Shown here: positions 25,318 through 33,470 of the stretch, piece by piece
Position numbering within the stretch: position 1 is the first letter of the stretch
How the letters are laid out: each line of letters opens with the position of its first letter
NCBI GenBank assembly: GCA_016794985.1
Contig: JAEUIQ010000066.1
Location: forward strand, 20,656 to 84,655
Direction: 5' to 3'
Length of the DNA: 64,000 bases
DNA from: Planctomycetaceae bacterium
GTDB lineage: Bacteria > Planctomycetota > Planctomycetia > Pirellulales > Pirellulaceae
Translations under genes and position numbers: made by a program
Notes under the pieces: generated by a model
Database searches by the model: none
Seen by the model: only the letters and a program-made list of their open reading frames with translations
Told to the model about the DNA's origin: nothing

Positions 25318-26622
25318 CTATTTGGTCCCAATCGCATAGAGGGCATCAAAAGACCGAATATACAATCGATCCCCCACAATCACTGGGGAAGATGCAATTG
25401 GCTCTTTCATCTCATTAACAGCTAGCACTTCGAAGTCCGATCCAGCCTTAAGGACCGTAATCACACCTTGGCGGCTGGTAATGAGCCATCGGTCGCCACT
25501 GAGAACGGGAGACGCGCGGTGGTTGTGTCCATTGGTTCGTTCTTTGTACAAGACATCGCCTGTTTTCGAGTCCAAGCAAACGACGATTCCATTTTCCCGA
25601 CAAAGATAAACATACTTATCCGTGACAATCGGGGAGGGCACGTCAGGAGTGACTTCCTCGACTTTCCATGCCACAAATTCTGACCCAGTAATATCACCTT
25701 TCCCACCCGGCCGAATCGCAATCACCGCTCCACTTTTGGCTGTTGGCGCGACAATCAAGCCAGGTCCAACCGCGGGACTGGAAACAAATCGCAGGTACTC
25801 GTTGTAGTTGCTGGCCGGGTTGAGGCCACCACAGCGCCAGATCTCCGCGCCAGTTTCCAAATCGTGGCCCGTGACGTAATCGGCCCCATGACAGATAAAG
25901 TACCGGTACGTCCCGTCATCGTAAATCACGGGCGAAGCATACGAGTGCTTGTTTTCGGAATAGGCATCTGTTTGTCGCTTCACCATCCACTTTTGCTCAC
26001 CCGTCTTCGCATCGAGTGCCGCCAACACGCCGACGCTTGGTTCGCGATTCCAGGGTCCGTGAATTAGTTGCAAAAAGATCACGCCATCGTGCAAGACCGG
26101 AGTCGACGTCATTCCAAATTGAATATCAAAGGCTCCGTAGTCGGCTTGCAAATCGCGACGCCAGGTCTCTTCTCCATCGACCGTAAAGCAAACCAAAGTG
26201 CCATTGCCAAACATGGCCCATACATGTTTTCCATCAGTGAACGGAGATGGTGCTGCAGAATTACCTTCGTCACCCCGAGCCGTCTGATTTCCGGTCGTGA
26301 TCTTTCGGTTCCACAACTCTTGGCCGCTGGTCGACAGACAAAGCAAATGCAAGTCATCGCCGGCAGCCGTGGTCAAAAAGATTCGATCGCCGGCAACGAC
26401 AGGGGTCGAACCAGCTGGCCCGGGCAATGGGTAACGGAACAAAACATTTTCTTCGTTTGACCACTTCAAGGGAAAATTGCTTGGCGGCACAATACCGTTC
26501 CCATTCGCTCCTCGCCATTGGGGCCACAGATCGTCGGCCGAACAAGGCCGCACCCAGAGAGTCGCGACTCCGACCGCCAATAGCCCCAACTTGTGCCAAA
26601 CAGCCAAGGATTCTGCTCTCAT
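25318..26622 (-). CDS. PQQ-binding-like beta-propeller (BamB-like) protein
   Basis: 434 residues from the ATG at 26622. The frame is open to 26709, but the extension ahead lacks signal-peptide character. The chosen N-terminus has a signal peptide (KLGLLAVGVATLWVRPCSAD). The mature protein opens with LWPQWRGANGNGIV, the W-rich segment common in planctomycete propeller proteins. It continues with repeated blades such as LLCLSTSGQELWNRKI, LVCFTVDGEETWRR, LAALDAKTGEQKW and VVCLDSKTGDVLYKE. These pattern matches define an eight-bladed PQQ-type propeller in the periplasm. Relatives act in assembly or in unidentified binding roles; no catalytic residues were recognised. Confidence 0.85.
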   Translation of the reverse strand: MRAESLAVWHKLGLLAVGVATLWVRPCSADDLWPQWRGANGNGIVPPSNFPLKWSNEENVLFRYPLPGPAGSTPVVAGDRIFLTTAAGDDLHLLCLSTSGQELWNRKITTGNQTARGDEGNSAAPSPFTDGKHVWAMFGNGTLVCFTVDGEETWRRDLQADYGAFDIQFGMTSTPVLHDGVIFLQLIHGPWNREPSVGVLAALDAKTGEQKWMVKRQTDAYSENKHSYASPVIYDDGTYRYFICHGADYVTGHDLETGAEIWRCGGLNPASNYNEYLRFVSSPAVGPGLIVAPTAKSGAVIAIRPGGKGDITGSEFVAWKVEEVTPDVPSPIVTDKYVYLCRENGIVVCLDSKTGDVLYKERTNGHNHRASPVLSGDRWLITSRQGVITVLKAGSDFEVLAVNEMKEPIASSPVIVGDRLYIRSFDALYAIGTK

Positions 26623-26835
26623 ACGTAGTTTTCCCAACACGAAGTAACCCTGTTTTCGAATGCGCCCCGGCCTGCAGAGTCTACCAACTTTTTCGATCGA
26701 AAAAAACAAGGCTTCAGTTCAAGTCTCACTCGTTTGTATTACTGAGAACGCTGCCGCTTGGACTTCTGGTGAAGTAATGATCGAGCCTCATACTCTTACG
26801 TTGTGGCGCGCCCAACAAAACTAGCGTTCAAGGTC

Positions 26836-27816
26836 TCAACTCGCCAGCGACGATTTTCGACTGGCCCATTGGCTCAGGCCGAAGATCAGCGAGCCGATCA
26901 AGAGGGCCGTCAAACCAACCGCGAGATCATTCACTGACGCGAGCTCGGGCCAACGACTTTCGTAAATCCTCAGGGCTAATTTTGGTTCGTCCGGTGTCTT
27001 GTTGATTTGAAATGGCCACAAGCAAGGAATCGTCCCGACCATCAATCCCAGCAGAAAACAAGTCACGCGAATTGGCCAATGTTGCAACATCCAGCGCAGA
27101 ACCTTCGTTGTGGTTAGCAACCCAGTAAGGCACCCCAGCGCAAAGACTATCAAGTAGATCAAATTGCCTAACAAATGCTCGCCCTTGAGCATCTCTTCGG
27201 GAATGTGGACGAGAAAACCATAAACACCCATCAGCAGGAGCAACATCGCCCCGCTAATGCCAGGCAAGATCATCGCCGAAATCGCAACCACAGCACTGAA
27301 GTACAAGTACCACAGCGACGGCTGGGTAATCGGTTGAGCCTGTTGCCCGAGGCTGATGGCCAAGGCAATCGCCAGCCCAACCGCAGCCCAGCCCCAATGC
27401 CCAGGGTGAGGTCGGTGTTTCTTGACTTCCGCGTCAACGCCAGAGCGGTTGCTGGCTAGGCCAAGCGTCATGAGAATCGTTCCAGCGATCAACATTCCCA
27501 AAAAGGCGGCCAGAACATGCGGCCGAGTCACATCGTCCTTCAACAGGCGAACCACGGTTAGAATGGTCAGCAGTAACCCGGTACCGATCCCCAACCCCAA
27601 GGTTACCAAAAATCGCAAGTCAATCCGACTCACGAGTTCGGACCAACGACGCTGCTTCAGTAGACCGACAGTCGTCCAATCGATGTTGGCCAAAGCATTG
27701 ACCAACCGCGGATAGATTCCTGTTAACAGCGCGACCGTCCCGCCGGAAACTCCCGGCACAACGTCGGCAACTCCCATCAGAAAACCCCGAACAAAGGTGG
27801 TTAAATCGCCGGTCAC
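26836..27816 (-). CDS. DUF368 membrane protein, predicted polyprenyl-phosphate transporter
   Basis: 326 residues with about eight to nine transmembrane helices. The start is GTG at 27816, supported by AGAGGAA about nine bases upstream. The N-terminal signature RGFLMGVADVVPGVSGGTVALLTGIY is diagnostic of DUF368, and a second related motif (AMILPGISGAMLLLLMGVYG) occurs mid-protein; the two together indicate an internal repeat. DUF368 proteins have been shown to recycle undecaprenyl phosphate across the membrane. That role fits this window's polyprenyl-phosphate glycosyltransferase, but the genes are not adjacent. The family call is firm; the function is inferred from homologues. Confidence 0.9.
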   Translation of the reverse strand: MTGDLTTFVRGFLMGVADVVPGVSGGTVALLTGIYPRLVNALANIDWTTVGLLKQRRWSELVSRIDLRFLVTLGLGIGTGLLLTILTVVRLLKDDVTRPHVLAAFLGMLIAGTILMTLGLASNRSGVDAEVKKHRPHPGHWGWAAVGLAIALAISLGQQAQPITQPSLWYLYFSAVVAISAMILPGISGAMLLLLMGVYGFLVHIPEEMLKGEHLLGNLIYLIVFALGCLTGLLTTTKVLRWMLQHWPIRVTCFLLGLMVGTIPCLWPFQINKTPDEPKLALRIYESRWPELASVNDLAVGLTALLIGSLIFGLSQWASRKSSLAS

Positions 27817-27908
27817 TAGTGATTGTTCCTCTTTTCAACCAGACGTTGGCTATTCGCAACGCGGACTTCGAAACCGACAAAAATCATAACCAATCGATAC
27901 GCCAAAAT

Positions 27909-27936
27909 TTGTTTGCAAGTCGACCATTTGTATGGT
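27909..27936 (+). promoter_or_regulatory. Possible sigma-70-type promoter for ispE-spoVG
   Basis: TTGTTT and TATGGT are separated by 16 bp, about 130 bp upstream of the ispE start at 28069. The location between a divergent gene and an operon head makes a promoter here reasonable. The -10 match is imperfect. Confidence 0.25.
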
Positions 27937-28068
27937 AACTTACAGATGGGAGAACAAAGACTGCTGCCGCCCACAAGGTGGTGAGACCCAGCGAAGCCAT
28001 TGGCTTAGTTTTGGTCATTCGAATTGTGGCGTCAAACCTTCCTCCAGCAAGATGCGGAAAATTAGGTC

Positions 28069-29001
28069 ATGATTCGACGTTTTGCGCCGGCAAAATTGAA
28101 TCTTTGGTTGAGCGTCGGGGCTCGGCAACCCGATGGCTTCCACCAACTCGAAACGGTGATGGTACCGATTTCACTCGGCGACATCATAGAAGTTCGCCCC
28201 ACGGATCATGGAGTCAGCTTAGAAGTTCGACAACGTTATGATTTTACCGATAATGCCGATTCCGTCTCGCTAATCCCCACCGATGACCAAAACTTGATTG
28301 TGCGGATCGCCAAGGCATTTCTGGCACATTGCAAAATCTCATCCGGCGTTCACTTTGCCCTCTATAAATCCATTCCGGCGGGCGGAGGATTGGGCGGGGC
28401 ATCAGCAAACGCAGCCATTACCCTGCTACTGTTGAACGAACTTTTCGACCTCAGGAAGACCTGGCAGGAACTGGCGACATTTTCCGCCAATTTCGGTAGC
28501 GACATTGCGTTTTTTACCCAAACTGCGGCCGCCAGATGCCGCGGCCGGGGGGAGGTGGTGGACCCGATCCGCTACCCGAACCCCAATTGGTTTGTCGTCG
28601 TCCGCCCCCCATTTGGCCTCTCAACACCCGCTGTCTTTGCAAAGCTCGCCCAAGATCGATCGAGTAACAATGCGATCGATCGAGTGTCGGCAGAATCTAT
28701 TGGTGAAGACGAGTTAAGAGTTCCAGGAAACAACGGTTTAGAACCACAAGTTTCAGTGCGGAATAGTTTGGAAGCTCCCGCCGTGAAGCTACGGCCGGAA
28801 CTCGGGGATGTGAAGAAGAAGGTGCGGGCGTGTTACCCATTGACTGAGTCAATGTCAGGTAGTGGCAGCTGTTGGTTCGGTGTGTTTCGCCATCGTCGGC
28901 AGGCAACTTGGGCAGCGAATCGATTGCGGGCAGGGAATGTCGGCCGCGTTGATGTAGTGAGACCCGTTGCCTACACGATTTTAGAAGGGGGCAGGGCATG
29001 A
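28069..29001 (+). CDS. ispE: 4-diphosphocytidyl-2-C-methyl-D-erythritol kinase
   Basis: 310 residues. It is a GHMP kinase of the MEP isoprenoid pathway, phosphorylating the 2-hydroxyl of CDP-methylerythritol with ATP. The N-terminal motif FAPAKLNLWL contains the substrate-binding Lys9. The ATP-binding glycine loop PAGGGLGGASANAA is intact, and NFGSDIAFF carries the catalytic Asp. The C-terminal GHMP segment SMSGSGSCWFGVF is present. Residues ~195-265 are longer and less conserved than usual. The stop overlaps the spoVG start in an ATGA arrangement, suggesting translational coupling. The start ATG at 28069 is preceded by an AGG close by. Confidence 0.94.
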   Translation: MIRRFAPAKLNLWLSVGARQPDGFHQLETVMVPISLGDIIEVRPTDHGVSLEVRQRYDFTDNADSVSLIPTDDQNLIVRIAKAFLAHCKISSGVHFALYKSIPAGGGLGGASANAAITLLLLNELFDLRKTWQELATFSANFGSDIAFFTQTAAARCRGRGEVVDPIRYPNPNWFVVVRPPFGLSTPAVFAKLAQDRSSNNAIDRVSAESIGEDELRVPGNNGLEPQVSVRNSLEAPAVKLRPELGDVKKKVRACYPLTESMSGSGSCWFGVFRHRRQATWAANRLRAGNVGRVDVVRPVAYTILEGGRA

Positions 29002-29480
29002 ATGTTTCTGAGGTCAAAATCAACTTGTTTCATGGGGCCGACGAACAGCTGCTGGCGTTCTGTACGGTCACTTTTGACCGAGCGTTTGTGGTTCGAGATG
29101 TGCGAATCATTCAAGGCGCCAATGGGCCATTTGTGGCGATGCCCAGTCGGCGTGTAACCACGAACTGCGGGAAGTGCAACGCGAAGAACTATCTCGGTTC
29201 TAAATTTTGCGCGGAGTGTGGCACGCGACTTCCACCGATCGCCCAAACCAAATTGCCCGACCGAAATCGCGGGTTCGTTGACATAGCCCACCCAATCAAT
29301 GCGAAATCTCGGGAACGGATCCAGTCGGCGATCTTAGAAGCGTACACGCGCGAATTGGCAAAGTCGCAGCAGCCCGGTTATCGCCCGGATTCTTTAGAAG
29401 CGGATGTCGCCACCCCGCAACAGGCAAACCCGCCACATTGGAACCTGGAACGCCAATCGGCTCCCGAGCGAAAAGAGTAG
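28998..29480 (+). CDS. spoVG: SpoVG family protein with zinc-ribbon insertion
   Basis: 160 residues against about 95 in typical SpoVG. The family signature is clear on both sides of an insert: FCTVTFDRAFVVRDVRIIQG and FVAMPSRR before it, then FVDIAHPINAKSRERIQSAI after it. The insert contains two CxxC knuckles, CGKC and CAEC, and so probably folds as a zinc ribbon. SpoVG proteins are nucleic-acid-binding regulators, with RNA-binding shown in Firmicutes. The extra zinc ribbon may alter target choice. A ~45-residue polar C-terminal tail is also present. The gene is translationally coupled to ispE. Confidence 0.88.
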   Translation: MNVSEVKINLFHGADEQLLAFCTVTFDRAFVVRDVRIIQGANGPFVAMPSRRVTTNCGKCNAKNYLGSKFCAECGTRLPPIAQTKLPDRNRGFVDIAHPINAKSRERIQSAILEAYTRELAKSQQPGYRPDSLEADVATPQQANPPHWNLERQSAPERKE

Positions 29481-29521
29481 CAGTCCCAAGCAATCTGTTC
29501 CAGCGGAGAGCACTGACCGCT

Positions 29522-30238
29522 TTAGGCTGGAGGCATGAACAGGAGTGCCCCACAGGCGGGACACAAGATCGGATGCTTCATTAATAGTGCCGACCGCATT
29601 TGTGGGGTGATCATTTGCCAACAACTGCTGCACGCTCCATCGTCCACCGGTGTCACCGTCTTTTCGCGAAGGGCAGGGCGTTTTCGTTGTAGTTCGGTGC
29701 GTAGTTCCGGCGGCACCTTTCGAAAGAGCTCGTCCAATTCACCTTCTAGTCTCGCCAATTCTTGTTCGAGTTTTTTGACGGCACTGGACGTTTGCTCCAT
29801 CGTTGATTTGGTTTCTGCAACAGACTTCCCAAGGACATCCGCAGCGGACTTTTCTTGTTGGACCATTGCATCGATCTGTTCCAGCAACTCAAACAACTCG
29901 ACACCTAAGACTTCGTTGGCGGCGATTGTGGCTTGAATGTTGTCGCCTAACATGGCGTACTCTTTGTTGTTTGCAGCCCCATCACGCTGGACTTGCATTT
30001 TCTTGACTTGGGCTTCGCGGGTGCCAAGCTCATTCTGTTTGTCTTTGGCTTTCCGCCTTAGCTCTTGAAGCTGCTGCGTGGTCGTTTCCAACTTGTGGCG
30101 ATATTGATCTTCCCGTTGCTTGGCGAATTCGACTTGTTTCGGAGCGCGCGCGGCTTGTTCACTACACTCATAAAATAGGCGAAGTTTCACATGAAGGAGG
30201 GCCAAAAGAGCTGGTTCGATCGTCGCAGTTGGAGTCAT
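29522..30238 (-). CDS. C4-type zinc-ribbon coiled-coil protein (CdsZ-like)
   Basis: 238 residues. The first ~180 residues are a continuous coiled coil, rich in Gln, Glu and Lys with long heptads (QREDQYRHKLETTTQQLQEL). The last ~40 residues form a zinc ribbon with CSSC and CPAC knuckles. This architecture is that of the zf-RING_7/CdsZ family, first studied in chlamydiae where CdsZ is tied to type III secretion, but the family is widespread in bacteria without that system. A role as a general protein-interaction or ribosome-associated factor is therefore equally possible here. It converges with spoVG and is probably downstream of the methyltransferase gene, with a 226-bp gap. Confidence 0.82.
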   Translation of the reverse strand: MTPTATIEPALLALLHVKLRLFYECSEQAARAPKQVEFAKQREDQYRHKLETTTQQLQELRRKAKDKQNELGTREAQVKKMQVQRDGAANNKEYAMLGDNIQATIAANEVLGVELFELLEQIDAMVQQEKSAADVLGKSVAETKSTMEQTSSAVKKLEQELARLEGELDELFRKVPPELRTELQRKRPALREKTVTPVDDGACSSCWQMITPQMRSALLMKHPILCPACGALLFMPPA

Positions 30239-30464
30239 ATTTGATTTTCTAAATCTCCGGCCCCTGAATTGCCCTCCCGTTTCTTGGGGAGTCCGACCGC
30301 ATTATAGCAAATTCTAGAACCACAGCACCACCTAGGGATTGTGGGTTTGACGATTCCGAATGTCCCAGGTCTTGCCGCCCCCGATGCTGGTTCGCCATGC
30401 AAACCCTGACACGAATTCACAGATGATTTTCGGCGCGTACCACGGCACCGTTTTCAAACCGACG

Positions 30465-31064
30465 CTAACTCTTTCGGCACGTTTTCCACATGATAAACTG
30501 ATTGCGATGCTTGTCGTATTCGGCTCGGTCAGGGTCCAGTTCACCGACCCACCAATCCAGCCCGCGAACCGTTCGGTGCAGATTGTCGCCGAATTGGTCG
30601 TCATATCCCGAAGGTCGGCAAGAAACCGATGCAAACAGCACGCCGCCCCGCCGCAAGACTCGTTGGATCTCGCCGACGGTGGTTTGAACATCCGCTTCAT
30701 CCAAATGTTCCAACATGTCGAAGCAGGTGACCAAGGAGAAGAACGATGCCTCGAACGGGAGCATCTGGTCGACCAGCTGAACCACGCGCGACGCGGGTAC
30801 TTGTTTTCGCGCCACTCGCGCGCGAGCCCGTGTCACGGCCACCTCGCTGATGTCGGCGCCCCACGGCTCTAACCAAAACTCCGGCCCCGCGAGGTGCTCG
30901 ACCACAAATCCCACACCACAACCAAGATCCAGTGCCCGGCCGCTTAGATTAACAAGTTCACGGTGTGCTTGTTGGCAATTCAGAAACCCCGGCGAATTCT
31001 CGGGACGGTTGTAGTTTTCTTCCCTGGCGATGATCTCGTCATAGATCGCCTTGTAATCTGGCAA
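30465..31064 (-). CDS. Class I SAM-dependent methyltransferase
   Basis: 199 residues. Motif I is ALDLGCGVGFV and the post-II acidic loop reads PWGADISEVAV. FFSLVTCFDMLEHLDEADV is the motif II/III region and LRRGGVLFASV the post-III strand. It transfers a methyl group from SAM; the acceptor is unknown. The start is TTG at 31064 with an AAAGGA ribosome binding site that overlaps the stop of the upstream thioesterase gene, 12 bp away. The two genes are therefore almost certainly co-transcribed. The C-terminal ~40 residues (RGLDWWVGELDPDRAEYDKH) are typical of the Methyltransf_11/23 group. Confidence 0.85.
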   Translation of the reverse strand: MPDYKAIYDEIIAREENYNRPENSPGFLNCQQAHRELVNLSGRALDLGCGVGFVVEHLAGPEFWLEPWGADISEVAVTRARARVARKQVPASRVVQLVDQMLPFEASFFSLVTCFDMLEHLDEADVQTTVGEIQRVLRRGGVLFASVSCRPSGYDDQFGDNLHRTVRGLDWWVGELDPDRAEYDKHRNQFIMWKTCRKS

Positions 31065-31076
31065 CGCTGCATCCTT

Positions 31077-31490
31077 TCAATTTCCATGGGAGTTTGTGGG
31101 GATCGAACTCAAGTAATCCGGAAGTGGACGGGGCCGTCCTTGTGGATTGATGCACGCCACGACGGTATTCCCAGTCACCAAGACTTCGTCACCGCGACGG
31201 ATCGTGTACTGATGCTCGATCCGAGTCCCGCGCGCCCGGACCGTTTCGACCTCGACCACCAACAAATCGTCGAAAACCGCTCCCCCGCGATAATTGCACC
31301 CCAATTCCGTGACCACCAAAAGCACGCCCTGGGCCTCCAGTTCGGCATAGGAAATGCCAGCAGCACGCAACATTTCTACCCGAGCACACTCGAAATAATT
31401 GGGATAGGTCGCATGATGGACCCTCCCCTGAGCATCGGTTTCCTGATACCGAACCCGAACTTCAAGCTGGAACTTTTGTAACGGATGCAA
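31077..31490 (-). CDS. Acyl-CoA thioesterase, YbgC/4HBT hotdog family
   Basis: About 137 residues if started at TTG 31490, where family similarity begins; the frame is open back to 31712, but that extension would overlap the divergent ACT gene and has no family match. The active-site segment is YQETDAQGRVHHATYPNYFE, with the Asp aligned to the catalytic Asp of 4HBT thioesterases. The rest of the hotdog fold follows (GVLLVVTELGCNYRGGAVFD, TRIEHQYTIRRGDEVLVTGN). It should hydrolyse acyl-CoA thioesters in the cytoplasm. The start remains uncertain because no ribosome binding site is visible. It leads an operon with the methyltransferase 12 bp downstream. Confidence 0.8.
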   Translation of the reverse strand: MHPLQKFQLEVRVRYQETDAQGRVHHATYPNYFECARVEMLRAAGISYAELEAQGVLLVVTELGCNYRGGAVFDDLLVVEVETVRARGTRIEHQYTIRRGDEVLVTGNTVVACINPQGRPRPLPDYLSSIPTNSHGN

Positions 31491-31698
31491 CGGCTGAGAC
31501 ACGCGGCTTCTATCGGGAATCGTTGGGTGAACTAAACTTCCACCGGTCCAAAATTCGAAGAGGGCCGATGATTGAGCCTTGGGCTCGTTTTTGCCGTGGT
31601 CGAGCGAATTGACCGTTGGCAGAACCCGGCGATTGATTACATTAACGGTTACGCGACCAATTACAAGGTAACCCCCGCGAACGGAATCTGAATCTGCC

Positions 31699-32190
31699 AT
31701 GATGCACGACAACGACGGCGAAGACGACGGCTACGATATTTCGACCCTTCGCGGACGTGATTACCCGACGATTCGGCAGTTTACCGTTTTTCTGGAAAAC
31801 CGGGTCGGCCGGCTGATGGAGTTGCTGCGAAAGTTTGACGGCACTGGCGTTCGCATCGTCGCCATCAATATTCACGATTCCACCGAATGCTCACTGGTGC
31901 GATTGGTGCTGACCGATCCCGAGCGAGGTCGCGAAATCCTGGAGCGGGCTGGGTTGGCGATGATTGAAAGCGACCTGATCGCTGTGGAATTGCCGGACGA
32001 TCCCCAACCATTGCTCAGAATTTGCACCGCGCTTCTGAGCGCCGAAATCAACTTGGTACAAGCCTACCCATTGATCGGTCTGCAAAATGGCAGTCAGGCT
32101 GTCGCTCTGATGATCGATAACTGCGAAATCGCCGCCGAAACACTCCAAAGAAAAGGCTTCCGAGTAATTCAGGAAGCGGATCTCAGTTAA
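31699..32190 (+). CDS. Tandem ACT-domain regulatory protein
   Basis: 163 residues with no signal peptide and two ACT domains. The first (TIRQFTVFLENRVGRLMELL) covers residues ~25-95; the second (LLRICTALLSAEINLVQAYP) runs to the end. The NRVGRL segment matches the ligand-facing Gly region typical of ACT domains. Free-standing tandem ACT proteins sense amino acids and regulate enzymes of amino-acid metabolism. No target enzyme is adjacent. The tandem Met start is at 31699 and 31702; it is divergent from the thioesterase-methyltransferase operon. Confidence 0.85.
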   Translation: MMHDNDGEDDGYDISTLRGRDYPTIRQFTVFLENRVGRLMELLRKFDGTGVRIVAINIHDSTECSLVRLVLTDPERGREILERAGLAMIESDLIAVELPDDPQPLLRICTALLSAEINLVQAYPLIGLQNGSQAVALMIDNCEIAAETLQRKGFRVIQEADLS

Positions 32191-32400
32191 TCCAAGTTAC
32201 TTTCCAAATCGTCGGCAATCTCCATCGGCGGACTATCAATCCGTTAATTCAGGGGACATGTGCTAGAAATGGCATCTGGGACGTGCTTGACATGGCTCAT
32301 GCGAACTTATCATGACATGCTACGATGGGCACTGCACAAGGTACTCGGATTGCTCGGATGAGGGGTTACGGGACACCAGAGTTCTTGATGACAAGAGCTT

Positions 32401-32690
32401 TGTCACAGCCTAGCTTTGGCGCAGCGGAACTCGGCAAGCGTTCCCAATCACACGGAAATCTCTAAAAGTCTTGACGACTTCCGCTGAGAATCAAGTCCAG
32501 ATCGTGGTTGTGACCAAGCACTGTGCCAGTCACATTTTATCCGGTTATCCCAGCAGAATGCCAAAACGTGTCGTGATGACCGGTTATGAGCGTTCATTAG
32601 CGTTCATTAGCGGTGTAACCAGCTCGCACGGTTCGAGCCCAAAAGGTGGCAAACCGCTTATGAACGCTAATTAACGCTAATGAATTCCCA
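32401..32690. repeat. Hairpin repeat, copy 1
   Basis: The copy contains a leader (CGACTTCCGCTGAGAATCAA, GTGACCAAGCACTGTGCCAG), then GTCGTGATGACCGGTTATGA. Next is a left arm of 10-bp units (CGTTCATTAG twice, 32591-32610), a central segment with the small stem GCTCG-cacggtt-CGAGC, and a complementary right arm at 32651-32686 (CCGCTTATGAACGCTAATTA onward). Confidence 0.75.
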
Positions 32691-32885
32691 TAGCACTGTG
32701 TCAGACACCATTTTCCTGCTATCCCAGCAAAATTCCACAACGTGTCGTGATGACCGGTTATGAGCGTTCATTAGTGTTCATTAGCGGTGTAACCCGCTCG
32801 CACGGTTCGAGCCCAAGAGCAAAGGGAGGCAAACCGCTGATGAACACTAATGAACGCTAATAAACACTAATGAATACGAAATCAT
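32691..32885. repeat. Hairpin repeat, copy 2
   Basis: This copy lacks the leader and begins with the small palindrome GTGTC-A-GACAC (TGTGTCAGACACC). It has the same GTCGTGATGACCGGTTATGA block, two left-arm units (CGTTCATTAG, TGTTCATTAG), the GCTCG/CGAGC centre and a longer right arm with four units (TGAACACTAA, TGAACGCTAA and variants). Confidence 0.75.
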
Positions 32886-33167
32886 GCGTGGTGCTTTCTC
32901 ACAGCCTAATCTTGGTGTCGACGACTTCCGCTGCGAATCAACTCCCCATCTTGGTTGTGACCAAGCACTGTGCCAGTCACATTTTTTCGCCTATCCCAGC
33001 AGAATGCCAAAACTTGTCGTGATGACCGGTTATGAGCGTTCATAAGTGTTCATTAGTGTTCATTAGTGTTCATTAGCGGTGTAACCCGGTCGCAATGTTC
33101 GAGCCCACGAGCAAAAGGTGGCAAACCGCTTATGAACGCTAATAAACGCTAATGAATACGAATTCAT
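32886..33167. repeat. Hairpin repeat, copy 3
   Basis: The leader is complete (GCGTGGTGCTTTCTCACAGC onward). The left arm has expanded to four 10-bp units (CGTTCATAAG then TGTTCATTAG three times, 33037-33076). In the centre, the first half of the small stem is changed (GGTCG instead of GCTCG), which breaks one pair. The right arm ends at TGAATACGAATTCATG. Confidence 0.75.
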
Positions 33168-33246
33168 GCGTGGTGCTTTCTCACGGCCTAATCTTGGCGT
33201 CGACGACTTCCGCTGCAAATCAACTCCATATCTGCGTTGTGACCAA
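33168..33246. repeat. Hairpin repeat, partial leader copy
   Basis: Only the leader segment of the repeat is present (GCGTGGTGCTTTCTCACGGC, TCGACGACTTCCGCTGCAAA), ending at GTTGTGACCA. It aligns with 32886-32966. Confidence 0.65.
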
Positions 33247-33470
33247 TTACTTAAGCTACACACTGCCCAATCGCAAACCATTCTCTCAAGTCCGACCTAA
33301 AAGAATCTTCGGGCCTTGACGCAAAAAACAGCTCCAGACCCAGGACTCCACTTCCAAGGTCATGTCGCAGTTTCGTTTGCGCGAGCCATTACTTGCACCA
33401 TGGCCCGGAATGGCGTTCCCACCACCCCATCGCGAGCTCGTGAAAAGTCAATCCGCGACGAAGCTCAAAT

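Larger units (their letters stand above)
32191..33470. other. Gene-free repeat region
   Basis: 1280 bp between the ACT gene and the DUF1592 gene stop. No frame of credible length or quality exists on either strand. About 850 bp of it are occupied by three and a half copies of a diverged repeat with long hairpins, annotated below. The remaining flanks (32191-32400, 33247-33470) hold nothing recognisable. Confidence 0.7.

Noticed and set aside
29481..29521. AGCGG...CCGCT inverted repeat as a terminator between spoVG and the CdsZ-like gene
   Set aside because: A stem of only 5 bp with a 10-base loop and no T-run on either strand.
32620..32650. GGTTCGAGCC resembling a tRNA T-arm
   Set aside because: No acceptor, D or anticodon stems can be folded around it; the sequence is part of the hairpin repeat and recurs in each copy.
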